Source of the DNA: Bombus terrestris
Lineage: Eukaryota; Arthropoda; Insecta; Hymenoptera; Apidae
Direction: 5' to 3'
Assembly: GCF_910591885.1 (NCBI RefSeq)
Contig: NW_025963549.1
Location: 62,001 to 126,000 of the forward strand
Length of the DNA stretch: 64,000 bases
The first letter of the stretch is position 1; every line of letters starts with the position of its first letter. A program made the translations under genes and the position numbers. Shown here in pieces: positions 11,001 through 20,172 of the stretch. The notes under the pieces are model-generated. The model worked only from the letters and a program-made list of their open reading frames with translations. It had not been told where the DNA came from and searched no databases.

Positions 11001-12772
11001 GTTGTTTCATCATGCAGCTTGCCATTGAGGAGTGTGAGCCATATCGAGGCGTCTCCTTTGGTGTCATTAAACCAGTGCGGTAGCTGCCTGTTCGGCTCGG
11101 AAATTATTATCATATCCGGTCTAAGTTCGATCGCGCATTGGTGCATCATGTCCTGCGCCAGCTTGGCTATCGTCAAGCCGGTTCTGATCTTCCGGCTCGC
11201 CCCCTCTTTGGCCAGATAGGCTTTCGGCATCGTCACTATTGCCGATTGGGTGCCCCACGGCGCCATTTTTAGGGTCTTTACTTCGACCTCAGTGATGTCG
11301 CTTACGCCCAGTTGCACTACTATCTCCCTGGCTAGTTCTTCCTTGCCTACGAGCGGGTCTATATCCCTGATCTCTACGGAGGTCTTGTCGCGCATTGGTA
11401 GCGCTCTCACCTTGCCTCTTAGCGCCGTGTTCATATCCGCCGCGGTCTTTTTGGCGTTGCTACCTGCTTTCAGCTCGATCAGGATGTCACCTGTTCTGGT
11501 CCTCCTAATCCCACAGCTCTCTTTTAGGGTCTCCCTTGCCCCCATCAAGTCTTTGTAGACCTGGATCCACTCCTTGTCCTGCCCTACTTTGACGAGGATG
11601 GCTTCGGGTCTGTTACGTATCCTCTTCGGTCCCTCCGGCCTCTTCGGTCCCTCCGGCCTCTTTGGCTTGTCCAATGCCGCCCTTCCTGCGTTCGCCTTCC
11701 TGACCACCGTCGGGGTGTCCGTTCCTTTTCCTCTCCTTCCGCGGACAGGGATCCAGTCTTCCTTTACATCGCTGTCCGTGCATTCCGTAGTCGCTTTTGC
11801 CGAGCTGTTGCCGGCACAGGCTCCTGCGTATGAGGCCTTCACGGTCGTTGGTCTCTTTCTCTTGGTGTCGCCCTTCCCCTCGACGGGCGATATCTCCTTC
11901 CATTTCCCTTCCTTCTCCTCACTCCTCCCAGGAGGGGTGGTCATCCTGGTGGCCGCGACTGTCTTCGCGTTCCTCTTGAGCCTCATCTCGTCCAACATCG
12001 AGTGGAGCTTGATCGCTTTTTTACTGATGGCGTCCCTCCTTTTCTTGATGTCGGTATCCTTTTTGCTCATGAGGTAGAGTCTGCTACCTATGTATTGGAT
12101 TTCGCGGAAGACTTCTGTGATGATTTCCGTCATCGCCTTCCATTCGCTCATCTTAATGACGATACTGTCCTCGTCGTTGCCTTCGGTCTCGGCCGTTGCT
12201 CTGTTCGCCATGGCCTTCCTCCTGAGACATGCCCTTGGTGCCGCCGCTTCGTTGCCGCTGTCCGACATTTCCGCCGGTGTGTCTAGCTCCGAGGTGCTGG
12301 CCGCTTCGTCCCTAGTTGCCCTCAGCTGGCTCCTGGCCAGGCTTCTCGTTGTCTTGCACGCGCTCCCCTCCACTGGGGACTTTCTCATATATCTGGTGAT
12401 CTTGTCACCTTTGAAGATTTTTTCCTTGGCGATTTGGGTCGCCTTTTCGGTGGGTGGTGTCTTATCCTTGAGTGCCTGCATTGGCATCTCGACATCCTCG
12501 ATGATTCCCGCGATGTCTTCATCAAATTCGAGGTACCTTCTAGTGCTTTTCTTGCACGTCTTTTCGTCTGTGACAACTGCGGGTGTTTCTTGGTCCCCGG
12601 TCGTGTTTACCGAACGAGGGGAGGCCCTGGGATCGACCTTCCCCTCGCCGTTCGTCCAGTCGTTGGGTGACCGTCGGGTCGAGCCTGGGACGCTACTCGA
12701 ATCCCCGACGGGGCCTGGAAGCTCCGAAACCCCCTGAGCCGTAAGTTTACTTGACTTACAGTACTTGTCCAT
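8060..12772 (-). CDS. R1-like fused ORF1-ORF2 protein (Gag-like + endonuclease + RT)
   Basis: One uninterrupted 1,570-residue frame. Residues 1-~535 are ORF1-like: charged and low-complexity, with a KRPEGP repeat near 370, then a Gag-like domain ending around KIRTGLTIA. From about 540 it is ORF2: an APE-type endonuclease with ISEP (~558), GDFN (647-650) and SDH (722-724); a reverse transcriptase with LDISNAF (~1084) and FADD (1174-1177); and a C-terminal C-x2-C-x8-H-x4-C cluster (CLDCGDPNDDAEHVLFAC). The ORF1 zinc knuckles and the first strand of the endonuclease are missing at the joint, so an in-frame deletion fused two normally separate ORFs. The usual GVPQGS RT motif reads GVPQES, a sign of decay. 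Activity is unlikely. Confidence 0.88.
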   Translation of the reverse strand: MDKYCKSSKLTAQGVSELPGPVGDSSSVPGSTRRSPNDWTNGEGKVDPRASPRSVNTTGDQETPAVVTDEKTCKKSTRRYLEFDEDIAGIIEDVEMPMQALKDKTPPTEKATQIAKEKIFKGDKITRYMRKSPVEGSACKTTRSLARSQLRATRDEAASTSELDTPAEMSDSGNEAAAPRACLRRKAMANRATAETEGNDEDSIVIKMSEWKAMTEIITEVFREIQYIGSRLYLMSKKDTDIKKRRDAISKKAIKLHSMLDEMRLKRNAKTVAATRMTTPPGRSEEKEGKWKEISPVEGKGDTKRKRPTTVKASYAGACAGNSSAKATTECTDSDVKEDWIPVRGRRGKGTDTPTVVRKANAGRAALDKPKRPEGPKRPEGPKRIRNRPEAILVKVGQDKEWIQVYKDLMGARETLKESCGIRRTRTGDILIELKAGSNAKKTAADMNTALRGKVRALPMRDKTSVEIRDIDPLVGKEELAREIVVQLGVSDITEVEVKTLKMAPWGTQSAIVTMPKAYLAKEGASRKIRTGLTIAKLAQDMMHQCAIELRPDMIIISEPNRQLPHWFNDTKGDASIWLTLLNGKLHDETTEIKSDGIVGVRVGDVFCFSGYCSPNINKPAYCKYIDTLSAMTKSVARRHDKVVVAGDFNAKSTCWGGSTTDKRGRVLMEALSAHRVFPLRLNEKYTFFMNGKTSFPDIISVTNKVSEIHAGSAVLDKYSASDHLYVLHRFKTRKTRTESKFYRYVTKDMSPEEFLSRFDDTLKKEDLNAAIGEDGVEPLQKSIEGTCEGMLRKSNGAASRKYANYWWNPMIAELRAQAHKALRKVTRERKKNAGNTEPLVNAYKEIRRQLKKEIACSKKTAWAEYCKILESDPWGKPYRTVMKKCKSKGPTNDMPIDMVKAVLQRLFTLGHGPPPHYEGREEAETEEEGDISLSVAIGEGDVVDAAGRMNTKKAAGVDGVPGEIAKLVASRRSELVTRAFNSITESGRIPDCWKTARVILLRKPGKDPSLPNAYRPISILPTMSKIWEKCFNRIIERCIGTDPFHRRQYGFRKKRSTVDAITQVMKFANICKQKKVICAIITLDISNAFNSHSWKSIYEEFDKRKLPWKVKRLIGSYLSGRRIIVSNQHGTVEHEVAAGVPQESILGQFLWNLVYDRLLERLDNMPMVRATAFADDLAITCSVGRNEDASVKVNTMHDWCTSVSLTLARETTEVMLITSLRVPRVVILRLGSSDIETVDRIRYLGVVIDSSRRFGAPIEMVCNRADKLIGALRGILPNINGPPSLARRLYYNVWESIVTYGAPVWARAANTDKNRKKLKRAQRTALCITTTAYRTVSHAALCVLTGNLPIYIKIKMLGETYERNKIHGSRIGSDDGSKMKEELEAIRMKAQEDWQKEWNNYKIENITKKLIPSALLFTKKKMDIDHHTMQLLTGHGSFGVYRKRIGRDSDSNCLDCGDPNDDAEHVLFACPKWTDRRIELENALGGKIDVGNLIATVTAKDESWNKFGQFCKTVMCHRRVTARALEEARRRTSVTTTTRSNEGKNMEQRKTAEGDQPSILNWLRGRHEQ

Positions 12773-12788
12773 ATTGTGTTTGCCTTAA

Positions 12789-12813
12789 TATACATATATA
12801 TATATATATATAT
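12789..12813. repeat. TA microsatellite in the LINE 5' UTR
   Basis: A run of about 12 near-perfect TA dinucleotides just upstream of the LINE ORF start. Confidence 0.9.
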
Positions 12814-13242
12814 GTTTGAGATGGATGTCCTTCGACGTAGCCGGTCGTCGTATAATCCCACTGTATCTTTCCGCGTGTATGCGATTCGTGTCTCTTCGAC
12901 GCGGGGAGTTTTGACTGGCCCTCCACGGGGCGCTCTCCACCACTCCTTGGTTACCCAGGTAGCCCGCACGATGGCGCTTCGGTCGCGCGACCCAAGATGA
13001 CCCCCGCTCTGCCCCTGACCGCACTTTTCACACACAGCACTTTCAATCGTTTCTCTCGCTTTTATAACAGCGAGCTCACCTATCTCTTGCGTTCCCACTC
13101 ATTCCGGAGCACTAGAAACTTCATTTTCGTGCACTTTCCGCCCGAATTCTTTAATATACCCAGCTATTTCGGTTATGCCTACGGAGCGACGTGCACGTGT
13201 CCGTTCTGCTTGCCGCCATCATTTGAACTAATGGTACAACTT

Positions 13243-13471
13243 GGAATCAGGATGAAAACGAATTCTGTTATCCCGTTGACCGCGGCTTTGTTATTGAACC
13301 CAGGATCATTGTCATTAGCTTCTCGAGTACCTAATTATCACGACTACTTGTCAAATTATATATCAATCAAATTTATACTAGTAAATATCTGCTCTATTGC
13401 ATAACTTCAACGTCTAAACCAAATGAAGATTCGTTTCGCGCCTCTAACTCTAATCATAATGTGAACCCGAT
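13243..13471 (+). repeat. M2-type LTR, right part
   Basis: This continues the LTR interrupted by the LINE. It aligns in reverse with 56841-57060 (shared blocks around cccgttgaccgcgg and gatcattgtcattagcttctcgag) and ends near gaacccgatg. About 95 bp separates it from the F-box TATA box, on the same strand. The equivalent fragment next to the second F-box copy is 40791-40901. Confidence 0.78.
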
Positions 13472-13564
13472 GTAAGTGAAAATACATGCACATACCATCG
13501 ATTCTGCCTCACCAGCACTCTCACCCGGAACCGGAACTCGCAGTGCACCGTGACGAACAGCACA

Positions 13565-13599
13565 TATATAAGCTTCCACTATTAGCCAGACCGTCAGTC
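13565..13599 (+). promoter_or_regulatory. TATA box and TCAGT initiator of the F-box gene
   Basis: TATATAAG at 13565-13572 is followed 31 bp downstream (start to A) by TCAGTC at 13594-13599, the arthropod initiator motif. Both are conserved in the inverted copy (40687-40694 and 40660-40665), which argues for function or recent common origin. Confidence 0.65.
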
Positions 13600-13624
13600 G
13601 TGCTCGCGCAACAGTAGAAGCAAC

Positions 13625-14062
13625 ATGGAGTTTTTTAGATCTCTACTACGCGTCGTTGGTTTGTTCGTGCCAAGTATGGTAGATATCATTTCCGAACTAC
13701 CACTGGAGGTTTCGCACTTGATACTTCGAAAATTGGATCCCTCGTCCCTGCAGGGCGCCGCGCTTGTCTCGCGCAAATGGTTCAACGTATGTAGATCCGA
13801 CAAGTGTCTACGGCGGAAAGTGAGACGTCACATGCGACATACGAGAAAGCGGGTCAAGATGCAATTTCTCGGACCTGCAGCCGCTAAAGTTACCAATCAA
13901 GAATCAAGAAGTATAGGACGGGGTGAAGGCAACCTAAGGCACGAAATAAGTTTATCCGCTGCTCGTACGGCGGTCGTCGTTGAAAGGTTACGCGGTCCTC
14001 CGAAAATTTCGATGCGAGATCGCCCCATCGATGTTGGACCAATAAAATGTATTAGACTCTAA
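13625..14062 (+). CDS. Short F-box protein, copy 1
   Basis: A 145-residue protein. Residues ~20-65 form an F-box (ISELPLEV...LILRKLDPSSL...ALVSRKWFNVC), the roughly 45-residue module that binds SKP1 in SCF ubiquitin ligases. The remaining ~75 residues are basic (RRKVRRHMRHTRKRVK) and contain no LRR, WD or other substrate domain that I recognise. The start ATG lies about 30 bp downstream of the predicted initiator and in a fair Kozak context (agcaacATGG). No intron is needed. The gene lies between an M2 LTR and satellite DNA, and an inverted copy lies at 40196-40634. Whether it is expressed cannot be told. It could be a captured or retroduplicated gene carried by repeat amplification. Confidence 0.72.
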   Translation: MEFFRSLLRVVGLFVPSMVDIISELPLEVSHLILRKLDPSSLQGAALVSRKWFNVCRSDKCLRRKVRRHMRHTRKRVKMQFLGPAAAKVTNQESRSIGRGEGNLRHEISLSAARTAVVVERLRGPPKISMRDRPIDVGPIKCIRL

Positions 14063-14150
14063 CTCGCGTAAGTACCTTAATTTGACTGCTTGCTCTTGTG
14101 AGAACTTGAAACGGTCTTGTCCGGATTCAGAACTGTAGCGTGAAGCTTGA

Positions 14151-14156
14151 AATAAA
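14151..14156 (+). terminator. Possible polyadenylation signal of F-box gene
   Basis: AATAAA about 90 bp after the stop codon. A second AATAAA lies within the last codons of the CDS near 14043. Neither was tested for a downstream GU-rich element. Confidence 0.4.
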
Positions 14157-14229
14157 ATGGTTTTACTGAGACGGCAATGTGTTTCAGTCACGCTAATACT
14201 ATCGGTATCGTAACAGGCCCATTATTGAA

Positions 14230-16210
14230 TATTAAATAAAACGTATCACCGCTGCGATTGGAGATTTGCCGTCAATTAGATGCGAGATATACTCCTCATT
14301 GCCTGCCAAATACAGCTCACATCAGCTGGCTCGTGCTATTATATCATCTCTGGTCCTCGACATATCAAGCGTAATTGCAGTTTTACAAATTAAGGTTAAC
14401 ATATTCAAATGAATGTATCTCCGATTCTGTTGCACATATGGCGACAAAGCGATGCCCGTTGCATTACACATCCGATGTCATGTGCACCGCACATCTGCTT
14501 GTTTGTACCATGTCAACTCTGGTCTCTGTCAAACCTAGCGAAATTGCTGCTTTACATATTCATGATTAATTATTCAAATCACCGTATCGCCGTTTGCATT
14601 GCAGATATGCCGACAATTCGATGCGCGATATACGCCACTTTTGCCGCCAAACACAATGCATATTATATGGTTTGAGTTATGTAACGTGTGGGCGCAGCCA
14701 AACTCAGCGTATTTGCAATTATGCATTTTCAGGCGAAATATTCAAATATTACATATTCAAATGAACGTATCTCGGTTTCTATGTCGCCTATTCGATGCGC
14801 AGAATACTCCACATATGATGCCAAATCAGCCGGTCTGTGCTATGTCAACTCTGGACCTTGTAAAATCCAGCGTAATTGTAGTTTTTGTTGTTAATGCTTA
14901 AATATTGCATTCAAAGCTTCGCCGCTTCCTTTGCACATATGTCTACAATTCCATACGCCTTGTACTCCGCATTTGCTGTAGTTACATTGCCCATCAGCTC
15001 GCTTGCGCTGCGTAAACTCTGGTCCCTGCAAAATCCAGCCCAAATGCAATTTTGTATGTTCAGGCTTAAATATTCAAAACAACGTGACTCCGATTCCATA
15101 GCACATATGTCGACAATACGATGCGCGCTATATTCCACATTGACTGCCATACGCAGAGCGCTTCATCTGGTTTAAGCCGTGTTAAATCCGGACCGAGTCA
15201 AATCCACCGTATTTGTAGTTTTGCGTATTCAAGCCTAGTTATTCAAGTGAAAGTACCTCCATATCCATTGTTGGTACGTCGACAATAGGATGTACGTAGT
15301 ACTGCATATTTGCTGCCAAATACAGCACACATCAGCCCGTTTGCACACTGTCAAGACTGGACTCGGAGAAATCCAGCGTGATTGCAGTTTTGGATATTAA
15401 TGCTTACATATTCGAATGAAGGTATCTCCGCTTGTTTTGCAGAAACATTGGCCATACGATGCGCGTTATATTCCACATCTGATGCCAAGTACAGTGCACA
15501 TCATACGGTTTACGCTATGTAAAATCTGGACCCAGCCAGATCCAGCGTAGTTGCAGTTTCGTATATTCAGGATTAAGTATTCAAGCCGACGTATCTCCGA
15601 TTCTATGGCACATATGGCTACAATTAGAGGCTCGTTATACTCCAAATTTGCTGCCAAACACAGTGCACGTTATCCCGTTTGATGCATGTAAAATCGGGAC
15701 CCAGCCGAACCCTGCGTATTTGCAGTTTTATATATTCAGTATTAAATATTCGAACCAACGAATCTCCGTTTCTATGGCACACTTACAGACAATTCGGTGC
15801 GCGTTATATTTGACATCTGATGTCATATACAGCGCACATCAGTAGGTTAGCGGTTTGTTCACCCTTGTCCCTGTCAAATACACCATAATTGCAGTTTAGC
15901 ATATTCATGCTTGAATATCGAAAGCAACGTATCTTCGTTTCTAGGGCAGATATGACGACAATTAGGTGAGCGTTATGCTCCTGATTTTCTGGTGAGCACA
16001 GAGCACATTTTCCGATTCTATCTTCTCTTCTGTCTTATGTCTTCTCTGGTCACTGACAGATTCAGCGTAATTTCTGTTTTGCATATTCATGCCTAAATGT
16101 TCAAACCAACGTATCAGCGCTGCTATTGGATACATGTCGCAAATGCGATGCGCGCTATACTCCACAATTACAGCCAAATACAGTACTTATCCGGTTTGCG
16201 CTATGTCGAC
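14230..16210 (+). repeat. Satellite array S2
   Basis: About 12 diverged monomers in the same orientation as S1. Successive copies of the core (ttcg/tacg before atgcgc) start at about 14617, 14791, 14949, 15117, 15286, 15455, 15625 and 15793, giving spacings of 158-174 bp, mostly 168-170. The part after 15457 is the direct duplicate of 5066 onward. Confidence 0.88.
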
Positions 16211-17215
16211 TGTATTTTCGAGCTATCGCGGGGAGACGCGGTCGTTTGAATACGCGTGAATGGGAGTCGCAAATTCCCGTTACGATTGGAATAATCGACA
16301 CCACGAATAGTTCGATCCCCGTATTTCGCTTAGGATAATAGGTGTAGTCGTTGTGGTATAACACTGGGAGTCACAAAGTCATAAAAAATATATGCATTTC
16401 CAACGATTTATACAATCACTCTGAGTAAGAACGCCGTTGCTTAAGATACAGATAACGAAGAGAAGGATTATTCTTAGATGAGAATGTGAGCTATAGGAGC
16501 TCTAGGTCCGTGAGAGCTGTAGGAGCTGTCGGACTTCTGCATACTGTGAGAGAAATAGGAGGCTCTTAGGGATATAGGAACGGTGAGAGTTGTAGGGATT
16601 GCAGGAACTTTAGTCACCGTGAGAGACGATGGAACTCTGAGAGATATCGGAACGGTGAGAGTTATAGGGATTGCAGGAACTCTAGTCACAGTGAGAGATG
16701 ATGAAACTCTAAAGTTTATTCTGATGTGAGTACGAAGCTCGGTATGGTTGTGACCTTTGAACGAAGAACGCGGATTCGTTGCTTACATTGTTAGTCAGGA
16801 AAGTGAGGGCAATGATCCGCAATGCCGATTGGTTACGACTGATGTTAGGAAGGAAGAGAGGAGGAAGAAGCCTCCTACCAACGTGGGTCCTAGGCGACAT
16901 TGTTTATGGGAAAACTCAGATTTTCCGTTAAGTAGATGTCCGCTTTTTCGTTAGGCCACTACCCGCTTTCTCCGTAATTATTAAGAGCGCGTAATAAACC
17001 CAAGGACCTTTCTAAAAACCTACCGACAACACTTCTAGAATTGGAAAGTCTTTTCGGACAAACAGATTGACTTAGACCATATGTGCGAACAATGCAGTTA
17101 GGATTTCATCTTTATGGTGGGTCCTTGGGCCTATGGAGGATACGAAGGATGGCACGTGGACCGGTGGCTGTCAAGCCGCGCGGGATTGAGTGCAGATGTG
17201 TTGCGTGGCAGAACA
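16211..17215. repeat. Solo LTR E2, duplicate of E1
   Basis: A 1,005-bp copy of E1 at the homologous satellite position and with the same flanking TCGAC duplication. It was copied with its surroundings rather than inserted separately. Confidence 0.82.
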
Positions 17216-17411
17216 TCGACTCTGGTCTCTGTTATATGCAGTGTAATTGTTGTTTTGCAGATTCAGACTCAAATATTCAACTCCACGTATCTCCTTTGCT
17301 GTTGCTGATATGTCGACAATTCGATGTGCCTGGTACTCCACATTTCTTGCCAAATACATCGTTTACCAGCCAGTTTGCGCTATATCCAGACTGGTCCCAG
17401 ACAGGTCAAGC
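17216..17411 (+). repeat. Satellite S2, continuation after E2
   Basis: Just over one monomer, the counterpart of 6827-7021. Confidence 0.8.
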
Positions 17412-17797
17412 ATAAGTATAAATCGGAGATGAAAGAACACGGGAACCTTCCGTTTGGAATTTTGGGAAAATCCCGTAACATTGTAATCTAGATTCTACCA
17501 TAGCTGTAATTCAACAATTGTAGCTATCCAGTCCGATTGTAATTGTTCGAAACTTGTGATACTGCAATTGGCCTCGAGGCGACAACCAGTCACCGAACGT
17601 AGCCGCGGTCAAGGGATGAACGTTCTGTCTAATAAAGGCATGATGTAATTCTATAACTGTCCTTAAATGAAATAATCGTAGCGGCACGTGACAGTAAACA
17701 TTCCAACGGTTTCTGTCCCGTTTCTCGCCACACGCAGACTCTATCCGTCGGATAAGATGATTGCCAGATGTCAACGCATCTCAACAGTATATGTTTA
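17412..17797 (+). repeat. M2-type LTR, 5' part only
   Basis: Counterpart of 7022-7408, with a better-preserved start (atcggagatgaaagaacac). It is cut at 17797, where copia pol begins. Confidence 0.82.
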
Positions 17798-18438
17798 TAT
17801 TCAATGTATTTCTTTTGGCTTAATCTTATTTCATTTTTGAAATAATCATAGTCTATATTTCTTCCAAGATATTCTTTGACCTCATCTAAATCTTTCATTT
17901 CGAATCTATTAGTTAATAAATTCTTTACCCTTTGTATCTTCCTTCTATTTTTACTACAAATTAGCAAATCGTCTACATACATTAGCAAATAAACAACATT
18001 TTCTCCCTCTCCATGTGTATATAGGCACAACTCTATGTTATTCTTCTTAAAACCTAATCTCGTCACATACTTATCAAGACACTCATACCACTCCCTTCGA
18101 CTTTCCTTTAACCCATAAAGCGCTTTCGATAGTTTACAAACTCTATTCGTTCCGTCCGCATATCCCTTTGGTTGATTTACATATACCTCCGAGGTTACTT
18201 CACCATTTAAAAAAGCAGTTTCTACATTCATTTGCTCAAACATTAATCCATATTGACAACAATATGATAGCAATATCTTAAAGGTCTCATTACTCGCTAC
18301 TGGGGAGTATATGTCATCGGCTACGTTTCTGTGTTGGAATCCTCTTACCACTAATCTAACCTTATACCTGTCATCTGATTTTCTCGTGTAAACCCATTTT
18401 ACATCTAATACGTCTTTGCATTTTACCCTTTCTACCAA
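17798..18438 (-). pseudogene. pol: Copia reverse transcriptase fragment
   Basis: RT core with the copia motifs DVKWVYTRK, VRLVVRGFQ, DIYSPVAS, MNVETAFLNGEV, YGLKESRREW and the catalytic YVDD (LMYVDDLLICSK). The frame continues below 17798 into LTR sequence, so its last residues are foreign and the RNase H domain is lost. The upstream linker is in another frame, so at least one frameshift or stop intervenes near 18450. Confidence 0.85.
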
Positions 18439-18465
18439 TTTCCAAGTTTTATTCTTATAAAGACA

Positions 18466-18762
18466 TTATATTTCCTTATTCATAGCTTGTTTCCAATCTT
18501 CACTATCTTCACAACAAATCGCCTCCTCAAATGTACAAGGGATATCTACACTACAATAATTTGCATGGATTTCACTAATGTTTTCTTTTTCTGGATATCT
18601 TACTGGAGTTCTCTTGTTACGTGTAGATCTTTCAGGGATGTTTAAGCTTTCAAGACTGTTATCATTTTCATCTTCCCTACTTTCTAACTCTTCCTTATTC
18701 ATGTTTACCAATAAATCATTATCCTCAATGTCATCGTTATCTTTATCGAATGAATTCTCCAC
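18466..18762 (-). pseudogene. pol: Copia pol linker between integrase and RT
   Basis: A 98-residue acidic, low-complexity stretch followed by EAICCEDSEDWKQAMNKEI, the conserved block that leads into copia RT. It lies between the integrase and RT fragments on the same strand. Confidence 0.7.
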
Positions 18763-18895
18763 AAAACCGATACATTTTGTGTCTGTTTCTATGACCTCTA
18801 CATGTCTCGCTATTGTTATTTTCCCACCTAATAAGACTCTGTAACCTACTTCACTATATCCAAACTAAATTCCCATATCTGCCTTCTTATCCCAT

Positions 18896-19495
18896 TTAGA
18901 AACTCTCTTTCGTTCTTACAAAAACATTACTTCCATATAGATGTAGATTTTCAACACTTGGTTTTCTCCCGAAGAATATTTCAAAAGGTGTCTTTCTCTC
19001 TATAGTATTTGCCAGTATTCGATTCTTCAAGTATACCGCTGTCCAATCTATTTCCAGGCAGTACCTTTTATGTACTTTCGCTTCCGCTAACAAGCAACGC
19101 GCCATGTCCATCACTGTTCTATTATACCTTTCCGTTGTCCCGTTTAATTCATGTACGTAGGTTGGGCAATTATTTATTCTGATACCTTTATCCCTAGCAA
19201 ATTTATAAATTCGATTATTCAAATACTCTTTTCCATTATCACATCTCAATATTTTTAACTTCTTGCCCGTTAAATTCTCGGCTTCATTTACAAACTGTAC
19301 GAAACAATCAAAGACCTCACCCTTTGATTTTATACAATAAATTCTAGCTATTTTGCTATAATCATCGATAAATGAGGTGAAATATTTCTCTTCATTGAAT
19401 CCGGTAGTCTTAAAGGGACCGCACACGTCCGAATGAATAATTTCCATTATCTCCCTAGCCTTGGTTCGATTATTTTTGAATGGTAAATTGTGCAT
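18896..19495 (-). pseudogene. pol: Copia integrase core
   Basis: Retroviral-type integrase core with IHSDVCGPF (first Asp), LRCDNGKEY (second Asp) and a region reading LNGTTERYNRTVMDMAR that holds the catalytic Glu. FGRKPSVENLHLYG follows, the usual copia post-core block. The start overlaps the GAG-pre-integrase frame, indicating a frameshift near 19470. Confidence 0.85.
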
Positions 19496-19698
19496 TTTCC
19501 TTTCCTGTGCACCCTACATTTCAAAAATTCCTTTCCAAATTCATTCGGTATACCAGTAACTAGCTGCTCTTTACCCAAAATATTTAAATATTTAAAATTT
19601 ACGTGTCCTAACATCCTATGCCATCTTTTCTTTTTACTCATATCACTACGTTCGGCGCTGTTTGCTAAGTGCTCCTTCCCATTCAATATACTTTTCAT
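19447..19698 (-). pseudogene. pol: Copia GAG-pre-integrase (HHCC) domain
   Basis: Contains WHRMLGHVNFKYLNIL and a degraded KCRVHRKGKC, the HHCC zinc-binding region preceding integrase. The second half of the zinc motif is altered (Cys to His position). Confidence 0.7.
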
Positions 19699-19701
19699 TC
19701 T

Positions 19702-19957
19702 TTATGTTCCCTTTTCTTTAACCGCTACCGCTGTAAGTTTATTGTCCTCATCTATTACTTTTGCAATATTTCCTATTGAAATAACCGTGTTCCTATTATC
19801 TTTTAACTTGCCTAAACTAATCAAGTTTGCGGACATTTTTTTCGCGAAAAAAACATTATCCACATTTATTTCATTTTGCTTTCCAAATGCTTCAAAATAA
19901 CTTATAACATTCGCTAATTTTGTTGCCTTTATCGATCTATTATCGCCTAAATATATA
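19702..19957 (-). pseudogene. pol: Copia protease C-terminal portion
   Basis: YLGDNRSIKAT, NVISYF, VDNVFFAKKMSANLISLGKL: the blocks that follow the catalytic DSG of copia proteases. The catalytic motif itself is missing because the segment is cut at 19957 by an LTR fragment. Confidence 0.75.
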
Positions 19958-20172
19958 TGTCGGAGATGAAAGAACACCGGAACTCCTCCTTGGATTCGCG
20001 GGAATACCGCAACTCTGTAACTTAGATTAAACAAATGCCGCACGGATTATTCGAGATTTATGATCATGAGCTTGGGCTCGAGGCGATAATCAGTCGCCGA
20101 TCGTAGCCGCGGTCAAAGGGATGAACGTTTTATCTGACAAAGGCACAGAGTAACTCTGTACCTCTCCTTATT
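19958..20172 (+). repeat. mdg3-like LTR 5' fragment
   Basis: Starts exactly TGTCGGAGATGAAAGAACACC, the sense-strand LTR start, and continues through the block containing cgtagccgcggtcaaagggatgaacg. It is cut at about 20172, where the truncated Gypsy 2 integrase begins. An AT-rich taaatatata precedes it, as at other M2 copies. Confidence 0.78.

Larger units (their letters stand above)
7856..13230 (-). mobile_element. R1-clade non-LTR retrotransposon, near complete
   Basis: The element is flanked by the 12-bp target duplication ATGGTACAACTT (7844-7855 and 13231-13242). On the minus strand it has a 5' UTR of about 460 bp with a TA microsatellite, one very long ORF, about 200 bp of 3' UTR and a short A tail (T run 7854-7863 on the plus strand). 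The encoded RT, the endonuclease and the C-terminal CCHC cluster are of R1-clade type. It sits in an LTR rather than in 28S rDNA, so it is not a site-specific R1. Confidence 0.9.
15457..17797 (+). repeat. Direct segmental duplicate of 5066-7408
   Basis: Satellite, solo LTR and M2 LTR start are repeated in the same order and orientation, 10.39 kb downstream, with only scattered differences. Both copies end their identity at agtatatgttta. Subtracting the 5.39 kb LINE insertion leaves an original repeat spacing of about 5.0 kb. Confidence 0.9.
17798..19957 (-). mobile_element. Copia pol segment, truncated at both ends
   Basis: On the minus strand the order is protease C-terminal part, GAG-pre-integrase, integrase, linker, RT, as in Ty1/Copia. 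Both ends abut Gypsy LTR fragments. It may be the pol of copia B, whose LTR and gag lie upstream at 24792-25994 on the same strand. Confidence 0.85.

Noticed and set aside
9438..12737. Plus-strand ORFs up to 215 codons across the LINE
   Set aside because: They are antisense shadows of the long minus-strand ORF, with Ser/Leu-rich, motif-free translations.
12607..13098. 163-codon minus-strand ORF at the LINE 5' end
   Set aside because: It overlaps ORF1 in another frame, runs through the TA microsatellite as Tyr-Ile repeats, and has no recognisable domain.
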